The notes below the pieces were generated by a model. It made no database searches. It had not been told where the DNA came from and was given only the letters and a program-made list of their open reading frames with translations. This document shows positions 46,720-58,611 of a DNA stretch of 64,000 nucleotides, piece after piece (within the stretch, counting starts at the first letter, position 1; every line of letters begins with the position of its first letter). The DNA comes from Melitaea cinxia (taxonomy: Eukaryota > Arthropoda > Insecta > Lepidoptera > Nymphalidae), in contig NC_059415.1 of assembly GCF_905220565.1 (NCBI RefSeq), positions 4,531,001 through 4,595,000 of the forward strand, given 5' to 3'. Position numbers and translations under genes: made by a program.

Positions 46720-48343
46720 CTGAAAGGAAAAGGTTACTAGTCGTAGTTTCTATTGTAATAATTACTTCCACGATTGCTGAAAAATAAAGGACGATGTCAA
46801 AATGCGCTTACCATAATTAATCAAAGCGCTTTTTTCGTCATCACAGATGGGTCTCCTTATATTCGACCAATAGCTATCGGGATTTCTGAAAAAAAAAGAA
46901 CTAGTATTTTAACATACAAACTCAACAAAAAGTTATAAATTATTTTTGAATAATTCTTACACAGGCCGCGTGGTTTTTGGTGTGCTTGCTCTACTGCTCG
47001 CACTACATTCAACGTATCTGCAAAAAAAAATGAAGTTGTAAAAAAGGGTACAACAAAAAAAGAAACAGAAAAGAATCACGCAAATAGTTACTGGGCAGGT
47101 GATGGCACCATGACAATATGCGGAGAAAGGGATGCAGCAGGCATGGGTGGCGCGGTTTCTTCTGCGCGAGAGGTCGATGGGGTTGCCCCATCAACAGTAT
47201 CGACGATCGTTTTTAACGACGACCATAATGTTTCCGATCTAAAAACAAAGCCAAGATATAGATAGATATATATATATTTTGCAGTTTGAACTTAAACATC
47301 TAAATTAAAAACATCGGAATACTCACCTTGGGTTTTTGGCCAAAGCAGTAGAGGGAACCCTCGCCCTTTTAGGGTGCATCGCTACCTCAAGGGGTTTGCC
47401 CTCTGGTAGGTTCTCCAGCATGCCACAGAAGACGCTTAAATAGTTATTTATATTAAAGGAAATATTCAGAGAAAAATGTCAATAAAAAAAAAGAAATTAA
47501 AAATAAAAACAAAAACTATATAAAATAAAGTTAAATACATATAATACATTTAAGTTTTAGTATTAAGAGGTTATTACGGTTCAGAAGGCCTGCCACGTTG
47601 CCCACCGCGCGTTCTCACTCTTCTAATGCTATTACGGGCTGCCATGCTGCCACGTAAATGAATACCACGAACACCATGACCACCCCTTGCAGACCCACTA
47701 CGGCGTCCTCGGGTTTCACCATTGTTGTTATTGTTAAAACTATTTTATGCAAAGCAAAGCCAACAAAAACAAACTGTGAGTGCAAAATCAACATATCCGG
47801 GATCGAAAAAAAAAACCAAGTGCTAAAAGCAATCAAGTCAATGAAAATGCATAAAAAAGACAATTTAAGAATCTACCAAAAATTGTTTTTTTTTTTTTTA
47901 AATAAATTTATTCGTCATATAAACTGGACGGAATTCAATCACTGTTTAGGATAATTATAAAAAGAAAACAAAAAAAAAATCTAATATTAATTTCAAAAGC
48001 CTTCTCCATATTAGTCCAACCGGCGGCCATTTTGTGATGCAAAATGCCTATCTGTGGCAAGTCGCAGAAAAAGACTTTTGAGCGTCTTTGAGCTCGGTAT
48101 TTTTACATTTTCCACTAAATTAAATGTATTTTGGAATTATTAGATTGTAGTTCAATATATTTGTGACCTAATTACGCAGATACTTTAGAGTTTTAATATT
48201 TTTTCGATTAAATATGACAAAACGAAATCCACGTACAAATTTTTAAAGTTACTTGGACGTTGGTTCTAAGGTTGTTTTTGTCTTAAAAAATAAAGAATAT
48301 ATCAATATGAGTAAATAAAATAAAATATTACTTACCGTTTCAT
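44996..48343 (-). CDS. Seven-exon piggyBac-derived transposase gene with Arg/Gly-rich N-terminus
   Basis: Minus-strand exons: 48343-48336 (ATG), 47739-47578, 47434-47327, 47238-47092, 47017-46961, 46885-46812 and 46719-44996 (TAG). All six introns have GT/AG borders, and the phases join exactly to 759 residues; introns 2-6 are only about 75-145 bp. Residues 10-53 are Arg/Gly-rich (ARGGHGVRG, RTRGGQRGR), suggesting RNA or chromatin binding. Residues 55-185 are Ser/Pro-rich. Residues 187-196 are acidic. The transposase core follows with catalytic-type Asp at about 448 (ALDESL), 531 (MDNFYNS) and 631 (GGVDRKDQ), and a Cys-rich end (about 727-750, C-x2-C...C-x2-C). The family (PGBD4-like) normally cuts and pastes at TTAA. 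The intact frame, several introns and lack of clear terminal repeats suggest a domesticated gene; an intron-bearing element is the alternative. Confidence 0.85.
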
Positions 48344-48440
48344 GGTTATTTCAGTTGAAATCAGAAAAAATTGAAGAAAGTTCAGGAAAAACAAGCGGTG
48401 ATTCGCGGCAATCGCTGACTGAACTGACCACAGTTTAAAA
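48344..48440 (-). promoter_or_regulatory. 5' UTR and candidate initiator of the piggyBac-derived gene
   Basis: Upstream of the ATG at 48343 lies an insect initiator-like TCAGTT (48427-48422 on the minus strand). No TATA box at the expected spacing. It gives a 5' UTR of about 80 bases. This is an inference from the motif only. Confidence 0.25.
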
Positions 48441-48584
48441 CAACAAATTTCAATTTTTTTTGTACCATAGACGTGCTAAATTACATGAGAGTAAGAGATA
48501 GTTCATTCTAATACGATCTTTGCTGTGTGCGATAGAGTAAAAACTATATACACGACAAAAAATGCTTAAAACTAAACAATCTGA

Positions 48585-48655
48585 TTGCAGCTGTGTGCGA
48601 GTCCCATGACAGGACGCTCCACAGACACGGCCCAAATGGGACGCATAACAGACAA
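48585..48655. other. Hairpin sharing its core with 43.65 kb
   Basis: 'gtgtgcgagtcccatgacag' and 'gacgctccacagacacggcc' align with 'ctgtggatcccatgactgga' and 'cttcccacagacagggg' at 43.65 kb in the same orientation. The two flank the piggyBac-derived gene. Confidence 0.45.
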
Positions 48656-49854
48656 GGGGATTTATACCATACAAATACGTTATTAATCACAACTTAAAAA
48701 TAGTAACAGATTAGGTAGTACAGTGGGCGAACTTTCTCCTTGTTCTTTTATTCTTTCTTCTTTAATTTTTTTCAGTCAGCAATATTTTAAGAAGAATAAA
48801 TTTTAAACAAAAAAGCACCAAACATGCGATTTTGAAATCGTTCTTAAAATAAAATGCTGAAATCCTAATTCTGGACTAAGGATATCAAAGTTCTCGAATC
48901 GTTTAAAATACGCTTTAACACGGTTTTCGTCCAAATTCATCGTGTACATGCCAGTTCGTTCATATTAGGCATCATACTGGTATTTCTTTGTAAGTAATTT
49001 AAAAGCGTACGGTATGCCTAATTATAATACTCGTGATTATGCGTTTGATTTCGTCAATGTTGTCATTTTTATGCAACAAAAATCTTGTAAGTAAATAAAT
49101 ATTTATTGAAGACGTGACAGCATATTTTTGTGGACCTTTTAAAATATCTATGGAAAGGCGCATGTGTGTGTGTCAGTGTATGTTGGATACGTGCGAACGG
49201 ACACCCGTGTTTGAGTAGATGCGCGCGTGTGTGCTTGCGAATGTACTCGTAACGCCTTAATCGACAGAAAACGGTAACAAGTAAGCAGTTTTTTTCTTAT
49301 AACATAAGAATATTAAACAGGGATTGGTAAAATAAGATTAATGCAAAATAACAAAGAACGCTTTTCTTAGTATATTTAAAGAAAGAAAATAAAGACTTGT
49401 CTCTGTTTCTAAATATTATTAAAATAATTTCAAAAGTAAACCACGACACATTTCATTTAAGTTTCATTGTCGCGTCACTTTTACTAATTACATCGTCACA
49501 AAAGCGCCCTCATGGAAATTTCCAGAACTAAGAAATTTCACTTAGTGAACTTAATAACTGCGACTGTTTAATGTAGTAGTCTCAGACTGATGCCAGGCAA
49601 CTTACATAACTGCAAGTGATACGTAGTAAGTGTAGGATTATGAAATGTTAAATTTTCTAAGAGAAAACAGTAGGTAATTATAGAATGTTGAAAATGAAAA
49701 AATAAATAAATAGAAATGTGTCGTGTAGTAAAAAGGAAAAAAAAAGAATTATAGGTAAACTAATTTAGGAATTTATCCTAAGCTTTAGATATCTACGTCA
49801 TATGATTGTCTTTTGTCACTATTAATCTTGTTTAAAACCTTCAAATTTATTTGG
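48656..49854. other. Intergenic DNA
   Basis: No gene. A (gt)-rich stretch lies near 49.16-49.24 kb, and the block at about 49.43-49.63 kb is less AT-rich but shows no motif. Confidence 0.5.
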
Positions 49855-50425
49855 AACTAGCTGTGCTCGCGACTTCATCCGTCAATAGTGAATTTACATG
49901 GTCAACGCGATTCTTTAAATTGGAATAACTAATTTTATGAACTGATTGACATGAAACAAACACTAAATACCAGCTTGCTACGATATATTTGTAAAAACCA
50001 CATCTAAATTGGAAAAGCCGTTATTAAGATTAGCGTAAACAAACGCACCGACAAACAGACAAAAATTCTGACAATCATTGTTTTAGGTGCTATTTGCGTT
50101 TATATAGGTCAGAATAATATTTTTTATCATATATCTTAAATGTACAGACAGCGACCCGTTACATTTTTATTAAATGTATTGATCGTTACATTTTGATTTA
50201 TATTTATACCTACTAGCTGACCCCGAAAACGTAGTTTTGGCATATATATGTTATTAACCTCCTTAATCTCCCCCCCCTTATAACTTAGGGGTATTAAAAA
50301 AAGATGTTGGCCGATTCACAGACCTACCCGATATGCACACAAAATTTCATAAAAATCGGTCCAGCCGTATCGGAGGAGTATTTTAACTAACATTGTGACA
50401 TTAGAATTTTATATAAATATGAGAT
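49855..50425 (+). repeat. Two family F-type repeats
   Basis: 49855-50180 starts 'actagctgtgctcgcgactt' and is the inverted partner of 16.62-16.86 kb. 50215-50425 ('gctgaccccgaaaacgtag', 'cgatatgcacacaaaatttc', 'ggtccagccgtatcggagg') matches 41.77-41.99 kb. Confidence 0.7.
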
Positions 50426-50884
50426 TTAGATATTATATATATTTAGATATAACAGTCGGCTGTTACCTGTAACACAAGCATTAAGTTGCTCATCACAGGA
50501 ATAAATAGCCGTGTGTATATGTTTAAAAAAAAAGTTATAAAAATCTTTGTGGGTCAAGTTGGTGGCAGGAAAAGAAAAAGTACAGAAGTTATTCCAGGCA
50601 CTTCAGAAATACTCGTCTTGACAAGAACCATTGACTTCAACATTTATACAAGTAGACACGGAACACTTTGATTTCAGAAAGCAAGAATTAGTTAAGTGGA
50701 AGAACGACCTTCTGGTATAGTGCTGACGAAATTTTAGCTATCACCGACGATCACAGGTTCGATTTACACTCTAAGTGAATATTTATATTTGAACTGATAT
50801 TTGTTTTTAATGTCGTACCACGTACGTTTAACCTTTTGTTTGTAACATGTGGCTTGAAAGCACAGAAATTTTCGGCCACGATTG

Positions 50885-51010
50885 TTATTATTTTATACTT
50901 TATTGTACACCACAAATATATTACAAACAAAGCATAAAGATAGTTACAGACAGTGAAGTACAATGGGCGGACTTATGGCTAATTAGCCATTTCTTCCAGA
51001 CAACCCATAT
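50885..51010 (+). repeat. Dispersed repeat family G
   Basis: 'actttattgtacaccacaaa', 'gtacaatgggcggacttatg' and 'ccatttcttccagacaaccc' match the copy at 6.48 kb. Confidence 0.6.
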
Positions 51011-54000
51011 ATCATAAAGACATAACAAGAAGCAGAATATAGAGGACAATAAAGCTTTTACCTATCTCGTTTACCCAGCAGAAGGCTGTCTACATATACC
51101 TAGTTGAGACTGTATGCTTGTTAGTCACTACATAATATCAATATACAAACTTTATAGTTATAAATTCAAAAATATTTGCCTAATTTATTTATAAATTGAT
51201 GTTTAAATTATAATTGTTAATGGTTATGTAATGTGCAAATAATTACTAAAAACAGAACGAAATAAAATGGTTCGTTAAATGCTAAAATTCATTATCAGTC
51301 TATAAATTTTAAAAGAACGCGCAAAGCGACAAATAATGGCGCGTAAAGTTCCTTTTGGTTGGGCGTTTATCCGACATAATCTCTAGGTAGGCCGTTAGCT
51401 GGTAATTAGTGGTGCTGAAAAACACTTTAACGGTGTCGGTTAATGTTTAAAAAAACACTAACGATTGCAGAATACCGCGTATATGGGTTTAGTTTTTATT
51501 TAATGAAAACACAAGCCTTTTAATGGTAACATTGAATGTGTGTACAAAAAGTTTCTTAAGATATTTAAAACATATATATTTTTGTTGTAACGCTTGGCTT
51601 TACGCCATTTACTTTTGTATTTACTTTTAAAAATTTCTTAAGTGAAATATAAAAATATAATACAATTATTTTAATTTTTGGGTACATACAAGATATGTTC
51701 ATACGTATGTCATGTAAGATATGTTCTTGATGATGATTTGGATTGATGCTAACTTTTCCGTTGCTCATCTTTGCTTCTGTATATATAATATATATTTTAG
51801 TAAAATAAGCAATATAGAATTTTCTTCACTTGATTTTACTCATGTATTATGTGTTAACATGAGTTATGAAGACCGAGCATCAATGTAATTGCCTACTAAC
51901 GCTTTTTTCTAATCTAAACACTTTCACGAATTTGTTTACCAATTATTGCATATATTAACTAGTGAACGCTTTATTCTCTTTTTCATTAGAAACATTTTTT
52001 ACGTAGTAAGAAATAATAAAAAAATGTAATAATTCTTAGAAATTGCCATTCTAACAATAAAAGACGTGGTATATTTAAAATGTTATCATATTGTCGGTTT
52101 CATGAAGCCTTCATAAAGCGAATTGCAAGAAAAAACTATATTTTAACGACCTAAATCCGTCCACAAAGACTCGAATCCGACTCGATGTAATATCTCCGTC
52201 GTATAAAGGATGGCGCACTCAGCACGTTAATTTCGTGGGCATAAAGTAAACTGGGTCCTTTTTATTGCTCACTACGCGTAAAATACATGAGTTGTCATAT
52301 CATTATAGACTTGTGACTTATCAGAAAAGTTGTAGGTACATTTTTGCGGAAGCGTATTGTATATACCTACCTACGCTATACGATACGATTATAGTGATTA
52401 AATAGATGGATAGGTTTCGAAGAGGTTTATTATTACTGCTTAAATTGTATGAGTGACGTTCTTTAGTATACATATTATTTATTAGAATATAAAAAGTAGT
52501 TGTTATATTTACGAAAGAATTACAAAAATGTGACACCAATCATTGTACACCTGTATTGCTGTACCTGTACAATGAGTAAAATAATTAGCAAGATTTCACA
52601 CATAACTTCGCCATTTAACAATTAAAAGTTCATTGAAATAAAAAAGTATACCTATGTAAGGGTCTAGTATTTACGATATAATTCATGTGGGTAGTACAAT
52701 ACAATTCATGTGGGTAGTATAATACAATACTTTTTAAATTTTGAAATACAATATTACACCTAATATGCAATTGGTATACGAGTATAGTGGTAAATTCTTT
52801 TAAATGTGAAGCTGGTTTATTTAATTTCTATTAACAAACCACGCTATATGAGAATGTAAGCTAGCAATAGCGAGCTGGCTTTCGGTGTAATTTCATAGCT
52901 TCCTGTAAACACGCTGCTTGCATTCACAATTAAACCTGCCGTGTTGTGATGAATTATTTAATTTTTATTTTTGTATTCCGTGTGAACTATTTGCAATATT
53001 AAAATAAAGGTTGATGAATTAAAGATTTATGCGAAAAAAAAATAAGATTAATTTTCAGTGTTTTAAGAATTTTTCGCAGAATTATTAATATAAATATATG
53101 AAATACCTAAAATAAATCTATCTTGCTGTGAGAACTTAGTATCATCATTCGAATTCGAGCCAATTTTGTCACACTATGTTTTAGTACAACAACAAATACC
53201 AGCTATAAAATTGTAGAAATCATTAAAATGACCCAATCGATTGAAGGTATTTAAATATTTCAAAAGTTTTTCTTAAGTTTGTAGTTCATTTAAAAGTTTT
53301 ACTTAAATGTATACAAAGCTAATAGTTAGTGGATATTTTAGTATTATTTAAGAGCCGTCTAAATTTATTCGTAAGTCGTAATAGAAATACAAGATGGTTG
53401 TCTCAATTTTAATTTTTTTAAATTATTCACGCTCTAAAACTTAGAAATATACTGAATAGTGAGTTTGATACCAGCAAAGGTCTCAATCAAAATATGGCAG
53501 TAAAATGCAGTAAAAAAATGAAAATAAAGTAATAAAATACGATCGCCGATATTTCAGACAAAATCGGACATTAATTAATTTATTTTTAAACTTTATTAAT
53601 TTGGCAGTAAACTCTTTGATTACAAAACAATAGAAAATCCAGAGTCTAAATTATTAGCTATATACATTAGTTTTTTTTAGTGACATTAGAATACCAGAAA
53701 CATATACAATCAATGTATAAGTATACTACGTACAATAGTGGTAACCGACTATTCGGGTTTGGCATCGCATCAATGGTGATGACATTTGAACGAAGTGTTA
53801 TGCGATTGTCAGTAAAATGCAAGTGGACATGAGCATTCGATGACCTAAAGGCGTTTTACATTGCTATAAAATTTTGTTCAACGCATGTAAGACACTTTGG
53901 TTTTGACACTTTTTTAAAAAAAATGGGCGTTGATCATGTTGTTATTGTTGATCACGTTGTTCATTTTTGTATAGTTTATATGTTAAATAAACACTGATAT

Positions 54001-54206
54001 TTAACAGAATAAGTTATATTCTAGCAGTGAGCAGTAAATAGCAAAAGAAAAGATCTAACTCTGAAGAGCAACGAGTGTAAATAAAAGAATCATTATGATA
54101 TACTTTTAAAGAGATATTTGACTATCAGAAGAGTAGAGTAGATTAGTCGTAGTTTTTCTTTATGTCAGAACTTGGCATGTGATGTATGTCATAGTATAGG
54201 ATATTC
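51011..54206. other. Gene-free AT-rich DNA
   Basis: No coding exon, RNA gene or recognised repeat. Direct repeat 'aattcatgtgggtagta' occurs twice at about 52.68-52.72 kb. Open frames are short and low complexity. Confidence 0.5.
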
Positions 54207-54362
54207 TTGAGTAAGGTGACCAGTGCTTCTTGGGGAGGGGGGGGAGGATTGGGTATAATGGTCGACAATGCGTTTGCGATGCTTCTGGTGTTACAGGCGT
54301 CTATAAGCTACGGCAATCGCTTACCATCAGGTGAGTCGTAGGTTTGTTTGCCGACCTAGCTA
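54207..54362 (+). repeat. SINE-like repeat family B, 5'-truncated
   Basis: From 'ttgagtaaggtgaccagtgc' to 'gtttgtttgccgacctagct', the 3' half of family B. Confidence 0.85.
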
Positions 54363-54761
54363 TGTAGAAAAAAAGAAAGGAAAATGGTTTTTCTTCACGT
54401 TTTATATTCACTAAGTCATCTCTTCTTAAATATTGGTCGTTCAAATTAAAATTTAACTACTTATTTATCGCAAAAAAATAAATAGATAATATGAGCGAGC
54501 CCTTTCATTGCTATAGCAGTAAACGTAATGTTCAATGTTATTGGTTATGTTTGCTATTTAGCGTGTCGCGACCTCGTGTACGACGCTGTTGGCGTTTGAC
54601 GTGAAATTATTAATTCCAAGTGAATTTCCGTTCGAAATGCTTTCTGTGTAGATACTTTTAAAACGATTCAACATCAGATCAACATGCAAAATAACTGAGT
54701 TACACATAAACATTTGAATTTATTGAAAATAAAAACACGTGAAAAAGTGCTACCCAAAAGA

Positions 54762-55045
54762 GCGTAAGTTGTCTTACAATTGGAATACAACACTATTTAA
54801 AAAGAGTATTACTTATTTGGCTGTGATCTTCTGTAAGGTTGAGGTTCCTCAGTGGAGCCTCATTATTGTTTTTTTTCTAATTAGATATTTGTTTTTAAAG
54901 CAGATATACTATGTATTATGTATAATACAGAAAATTTGAAGCGTCTATCTAATACGGTATAAAAGATAAAGCCCTGTGACACGAACAAAGGCAGACAGCA
55001 GGCGGACAGCCGAGCTTTGGTAATAGGGTCCCATTGACACACTAA
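54762..55045. repeat. Family B fragment (reverse) and a retroposon scrap
   Basis: 54762-54860 has 'gctgtgatcttctgtaaggt' (family B in reverse). At 54.98-55.04 kb 'gcagacagcaggcggacagc' and 'ggtaatagggtcccattgac' resemble a common lepidopteran retroposon phrase. Confidence 0.5.
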
Positions 55046-55508
55046 TGGAACATTAAACGTAAACTAAATTATATAGAATTATGTCAATGTTTAAATTATT
55101 GTTATAAGTATTTTAAAATATTCTAATAAGATGCCATAAATTGCATTTCAGATGATTTTATATCCCCTGATTATTTAAATTATTTTAAAATTAATTATTT
55201 ACTTATTATAATTAGTTAAAATATACTTTTACACTTTATAAAGCGAAAATTGCTAATTAATCATTACAGAGTTAATTACGGCTAATTTTTTATACGAGAA
55301 AACAAAGTTCTCGCTATCAAAACTTACAACTCACGCGTAGTTTTAAGTGCTTCGTATGAGTACAAATGAGAGAATATTACGGAAATAACTGGAAGTACAC
55401 ATTGGGTAATTATGAAACTTTATGCCCACTTATAAGTTTTACTGGATACTAGATGGCGCTACTCAGTTGATGCTTTAGAAATGGTAGAGGAGGACTTTGT
55501 TATTCATT

Positions 55509-56105
55509 TTTAACCGACTTTCAAAAAAGGAGGAGGTTCTCAATTCGACTGTATTTTTTTAATGTATGTTACATCAGAACTTTTGACCGGGTGGACCGAT
55601 TTCGACAAAAATTTTTTTAATCGAAAGGTGGTGTGTGTCATTTGGTCCCATTTAAATTTATTTGAGATCTAACAACTACTTTTCGAGTTATATCTAATAA
55701 TGCGTTTTTACTTGACGCTTTTTTCGTCGACCTACGTTGTATTATACCGCATAACTTTCTACTGGATGTACCGATTTTGACAATTCTTTTTTTGTTGGAA
55801 AGGGGATATCCTTAGTTTAGTACCATGATAAAGAAACCAGGATCTGATGATGGGATCCCAGAGAAAACGAGGGAAACTCTCGAAAATCCGCAATAACTTT
55901 TTACTGGGTGTACCGATTTTGATAATTTTTAATTTAATCGAAACCTGATGTTTATCGTGTCACATTTAAATTTTATCGAGATCTAATTACTACTTTTTGA
56001 GTAATCTTTGATAACGCGTAGTTACTTGACTATTTTTTCGTCGATCTACGTTGTATTACTTGTCGATGTAATTCGTCGGTTTATTTTTCGTTTGCGAGCA
56101 AATAC
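55509..56105 (+). repeat. Dispersed repeat family A, longest copy
   Basis: About 600 bp from 'tttttaaccgactttcaaaa' and 'aggaggaggttctcaattcg' to 'cgtcggtttatttttcgttt'. Internally it repeats a half-unit: 'actttctactggatgtaccg' and 'actttttactgggtgtaccg', each followed by 'gattttgaca/taatt'. It is non-coding. The 1-365, 32.1, 40.7 and 60.7-kb copies are parts of this. Confidence 0.75.
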
Positions 56106-57734
56106 AATTATTGTTCGTCGAATTGATACCATGTTTGACTGAACGCGATTATTATACACCCCATTATTTTAGAACAATCAAAATCGAGGAATGAAACTCA
56201 GACAGACAATTTTCAACTGTAGCTTAACAAAGTTATTATATTTTAAAATGAAGTGAAGAGTTTTGATCGAACCTTTGTTTGTAGGATAAAAATATATGTC
56301 TATATTCAATAGATAACATACCAATTATGTATTAAATAAAATGTATTTTTGAATAGTTATGTAGCAGACAACAATAACAATTTTCAAATCATTACTCTGC
56401 CATTATTTTTTTAAGTATTGTTTATAGAAGTCCCATTTAGATTCGAGAATACAATTTTGATATAATACTTATACATTATACAACAAATAAAAATAACAAC
56501 ACACAATACACAATATTTGTCCATGACGCATTGTTAGTATTTTAATCTGTCATCATAATATAAGATGTGTTATAAGATATTTATTTATTTATTTAGCATA
56601 TCTTACTCGCAGTTTGCAGCCACCGTTATGTAAGGATGATTTAAAGTCTTCTTGACCTCGTGTTGACTGTTGGCACTGACAACTCAGTGCATAGCTTGCG
56701 AGCGCTGACTGTTAGAGCGAGACGTGCTCATCGAAAAAAATTCAAAGTGCATCAAATAACGGCATCGAGTCGGTGCGCAAAGGTGGAGTGCGTTGGTCAG
56801 TGCTGAACGCTACGCAGATCTGAAGCGCAACGCGGACGGCCTCTGATCGTGAACTACAGACATTTCGGCTGTTAGTTGGTTCAGTCGACCTGATGGTCAG
56901 TGGTTACTGTAGTGTGTGGACGCCTACAATGCTACAAGTATCGTAAATTAGTAGCCGAGAATAGCTCCGCCTTCAACACAGAGTATCCCCAGAAGTTCTG
57001 GCTACCTTATTAATACAAAACTACACATAACGAGGCCGTCGATGACCTTGAATACAAGTCTGGATGAGAAAATTACATTCCTAGACTGATTTGAAAAATC
57101 CAATCTAATACATTCGCTATTCACAGAAATGTAAGCTAAATAATGATAGCGAAATGTAAATAAGCTGAATATTCAACTGACTATTGTTTACTTGAACTGC
57201 ACAGAGAATGACTACAATGTCGTCTAAGCTCTATCACTTAAAGAATAAAGTTGAATTTTCATTTGAATTTTGTTGTAATTTCGTCTGAATATTGTTTCGC
57301 TCAGGTATACCATTGAGACTAATACGGGTAGAGCTTAGCGTTTATGAGTTGTGAAATCTAAAAGCAGGCATTCCTGATGACGCTTCTAAATGTTATTACT
57401 TTATTATTGTATCATTTATTTATTTTAGTACGACAAGATTTTTCATTTGCCGAGAGTTTTTATGGTTTGGTAATCCGTTTGTAAGTTTTGAGCACTGAAA
57501 TAATTTTTAAGCATTCAGTAATATGAGTGTTATGGTTTTAGTGGCCTGATTCGACTAAAATTTTAGGACGATGTTTGTTGTTCCGTATGATGAATACGAA
57601 ACAAAAATTACTTAATCACTTTTACTAATGTAGTCAGTAAAACATTTTAGGCTCTTTGAGTGCTGCATATATTTATGAGTGCTATGCTATGATCATTTAG
57701 TATCTAGTGAATCGACTGCCTTGCCAATATTTCG
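56106..57734. other. Intergenic DNA with a GC-richer block at 56.62-57.0 kb
   Basis: Most is AT-rich and featureless. The block at about 56620-57000 has higher G+C, CpG-containing phrases ('cggcatcgagtcggtgcgca', 'gcgcaacgcggacggcctct') and TCAGT initiator-like motifs. It could be a promoter with a non-coding first exon or an LTR. No long open frame. Confidence 0.3.
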
Positions 57735-57845
57735 GTTCAGGCTGTTATATCCCACTACTGGGCACAGGCCTCTTTACCCATGTAGAAGAAGGATCAGAGC
57801 TTAATCCACCACGCTGCTCCAATGCGGGTTGGCGGATATAATTCA
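57735..57845 (-). repeat. Family C tail, reverse
   Basis: 'gttatatcccactactgggc', 'cttaatccaccacgctgctc' and 'aatgcgggttggcggatata' are the family C tail in reverse, just before a forward family C unit. Confidence 0.75.
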
Positions 57846-57888
57846 CGGTGTCACTTTAATTTGATTATTCTATGCTGGACAGGCGCAG

Positions 57889-58596
57889 GACGCCGCGTTG
57901 GCGCAGCGTTCACAACCATGGATTGTACCTGTTGCGCTGGCGGTTGCGGGTTCGATCCCCGCACATGACAAACATTTGTATTGGCCATACAGGTGTACTG
58001 TGTGGCTACGGGTACTGTGTGGCTACGGTACTAAAGAATTTAGCCACCCCCTCTCTTCCCGTGGGTGTCGTAAGAGGCGACTAAGGGATAACACAGTTCC
58101 ACTACCACATTGGAACTTAAAAAGCCGACCGGTGGCGGGATAACCATCCAACTGCTAGCTTTGAAATACACAGGCCGAAGACGGGCAGCAGCGTCTTCGG
58201 TGCGACAAAGCCAGCACTGCGGTCACCAACCCGCCTGCCCAGCGTGGTGACTATGGGCAAAACACATGAGTTCACGCTATTTTTGGCGTAAACTTATGGA
58301 GGCCTATGTCCAGCAGTGGACTGTGATAGGCTGTAATGATGATGATGATGATGATACAGGTGTTTGCCGTGGTCTGGGTGTTTGTGCAGTCCTAGTGGAT
58401 CTCCCCACCGTGCCTCGGAGAGCACGTTAGCCCGTCGATCCCAGTTGTTATCATATTAACTTGATAGCGATCATTACTCATAGTAGGGAATATATCCGCC
58501 AATCCGCATTGGAGCAGCGTGGTGGATTAAGCTCTGATCCTTCTCCTACATGGGGAAAGAGGCCTATGCCCAGTAGTGGGATATTAGAGGCTGAAG
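57889..58596 (+). repeat. SINE family C (tRNA-headed), split by a family D insertion
   Basis: The head 'cgcgttggcgcagcgttcac' (A-box) and 'gcgggttcgatccccgcaca' (B-box) lies at 57889-57996. It continues after the inserted family D unit at 58354 with 'gtttgccgtggtctgggtgt', 'ctccccaccgtgcctcggag', 'agcgtggtggattaagctct' and 'atgcccagtagtgggatatt'. The whole unit is about 350 bp without the insert. Confidence 0.85.
57997..58353 (+). repeat. SINE-like repeat family D with target-site duplications
   Basis: Full unit with a 10-bp direct duplication 'atacaggtgt' on each side (57987-57996 and 58354-58363) and a 3' (gat)n tail. This is the clearest integration footprint in the window and fixes the ends of family D. 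It is younger than the family C copy it interrupts. Confidence 0.9.
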
Positions 58597-58611
58597 CGTA
58601 AAGTCAGTCAG

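Noticed and set aside
47615..47863. 82-residue minus-strand frame with a hydrophobic stretch
   Set aside because: It overlaps exon 2 of the piggyBac gene in another frame. The exon frame is supported by phase matching on both sides.
57889..57996. Possible functional tRNA gene (A- and B-box)
   Set aside because: No full cloverleaf. It is the head of a SINE whose tail and other copies are present.
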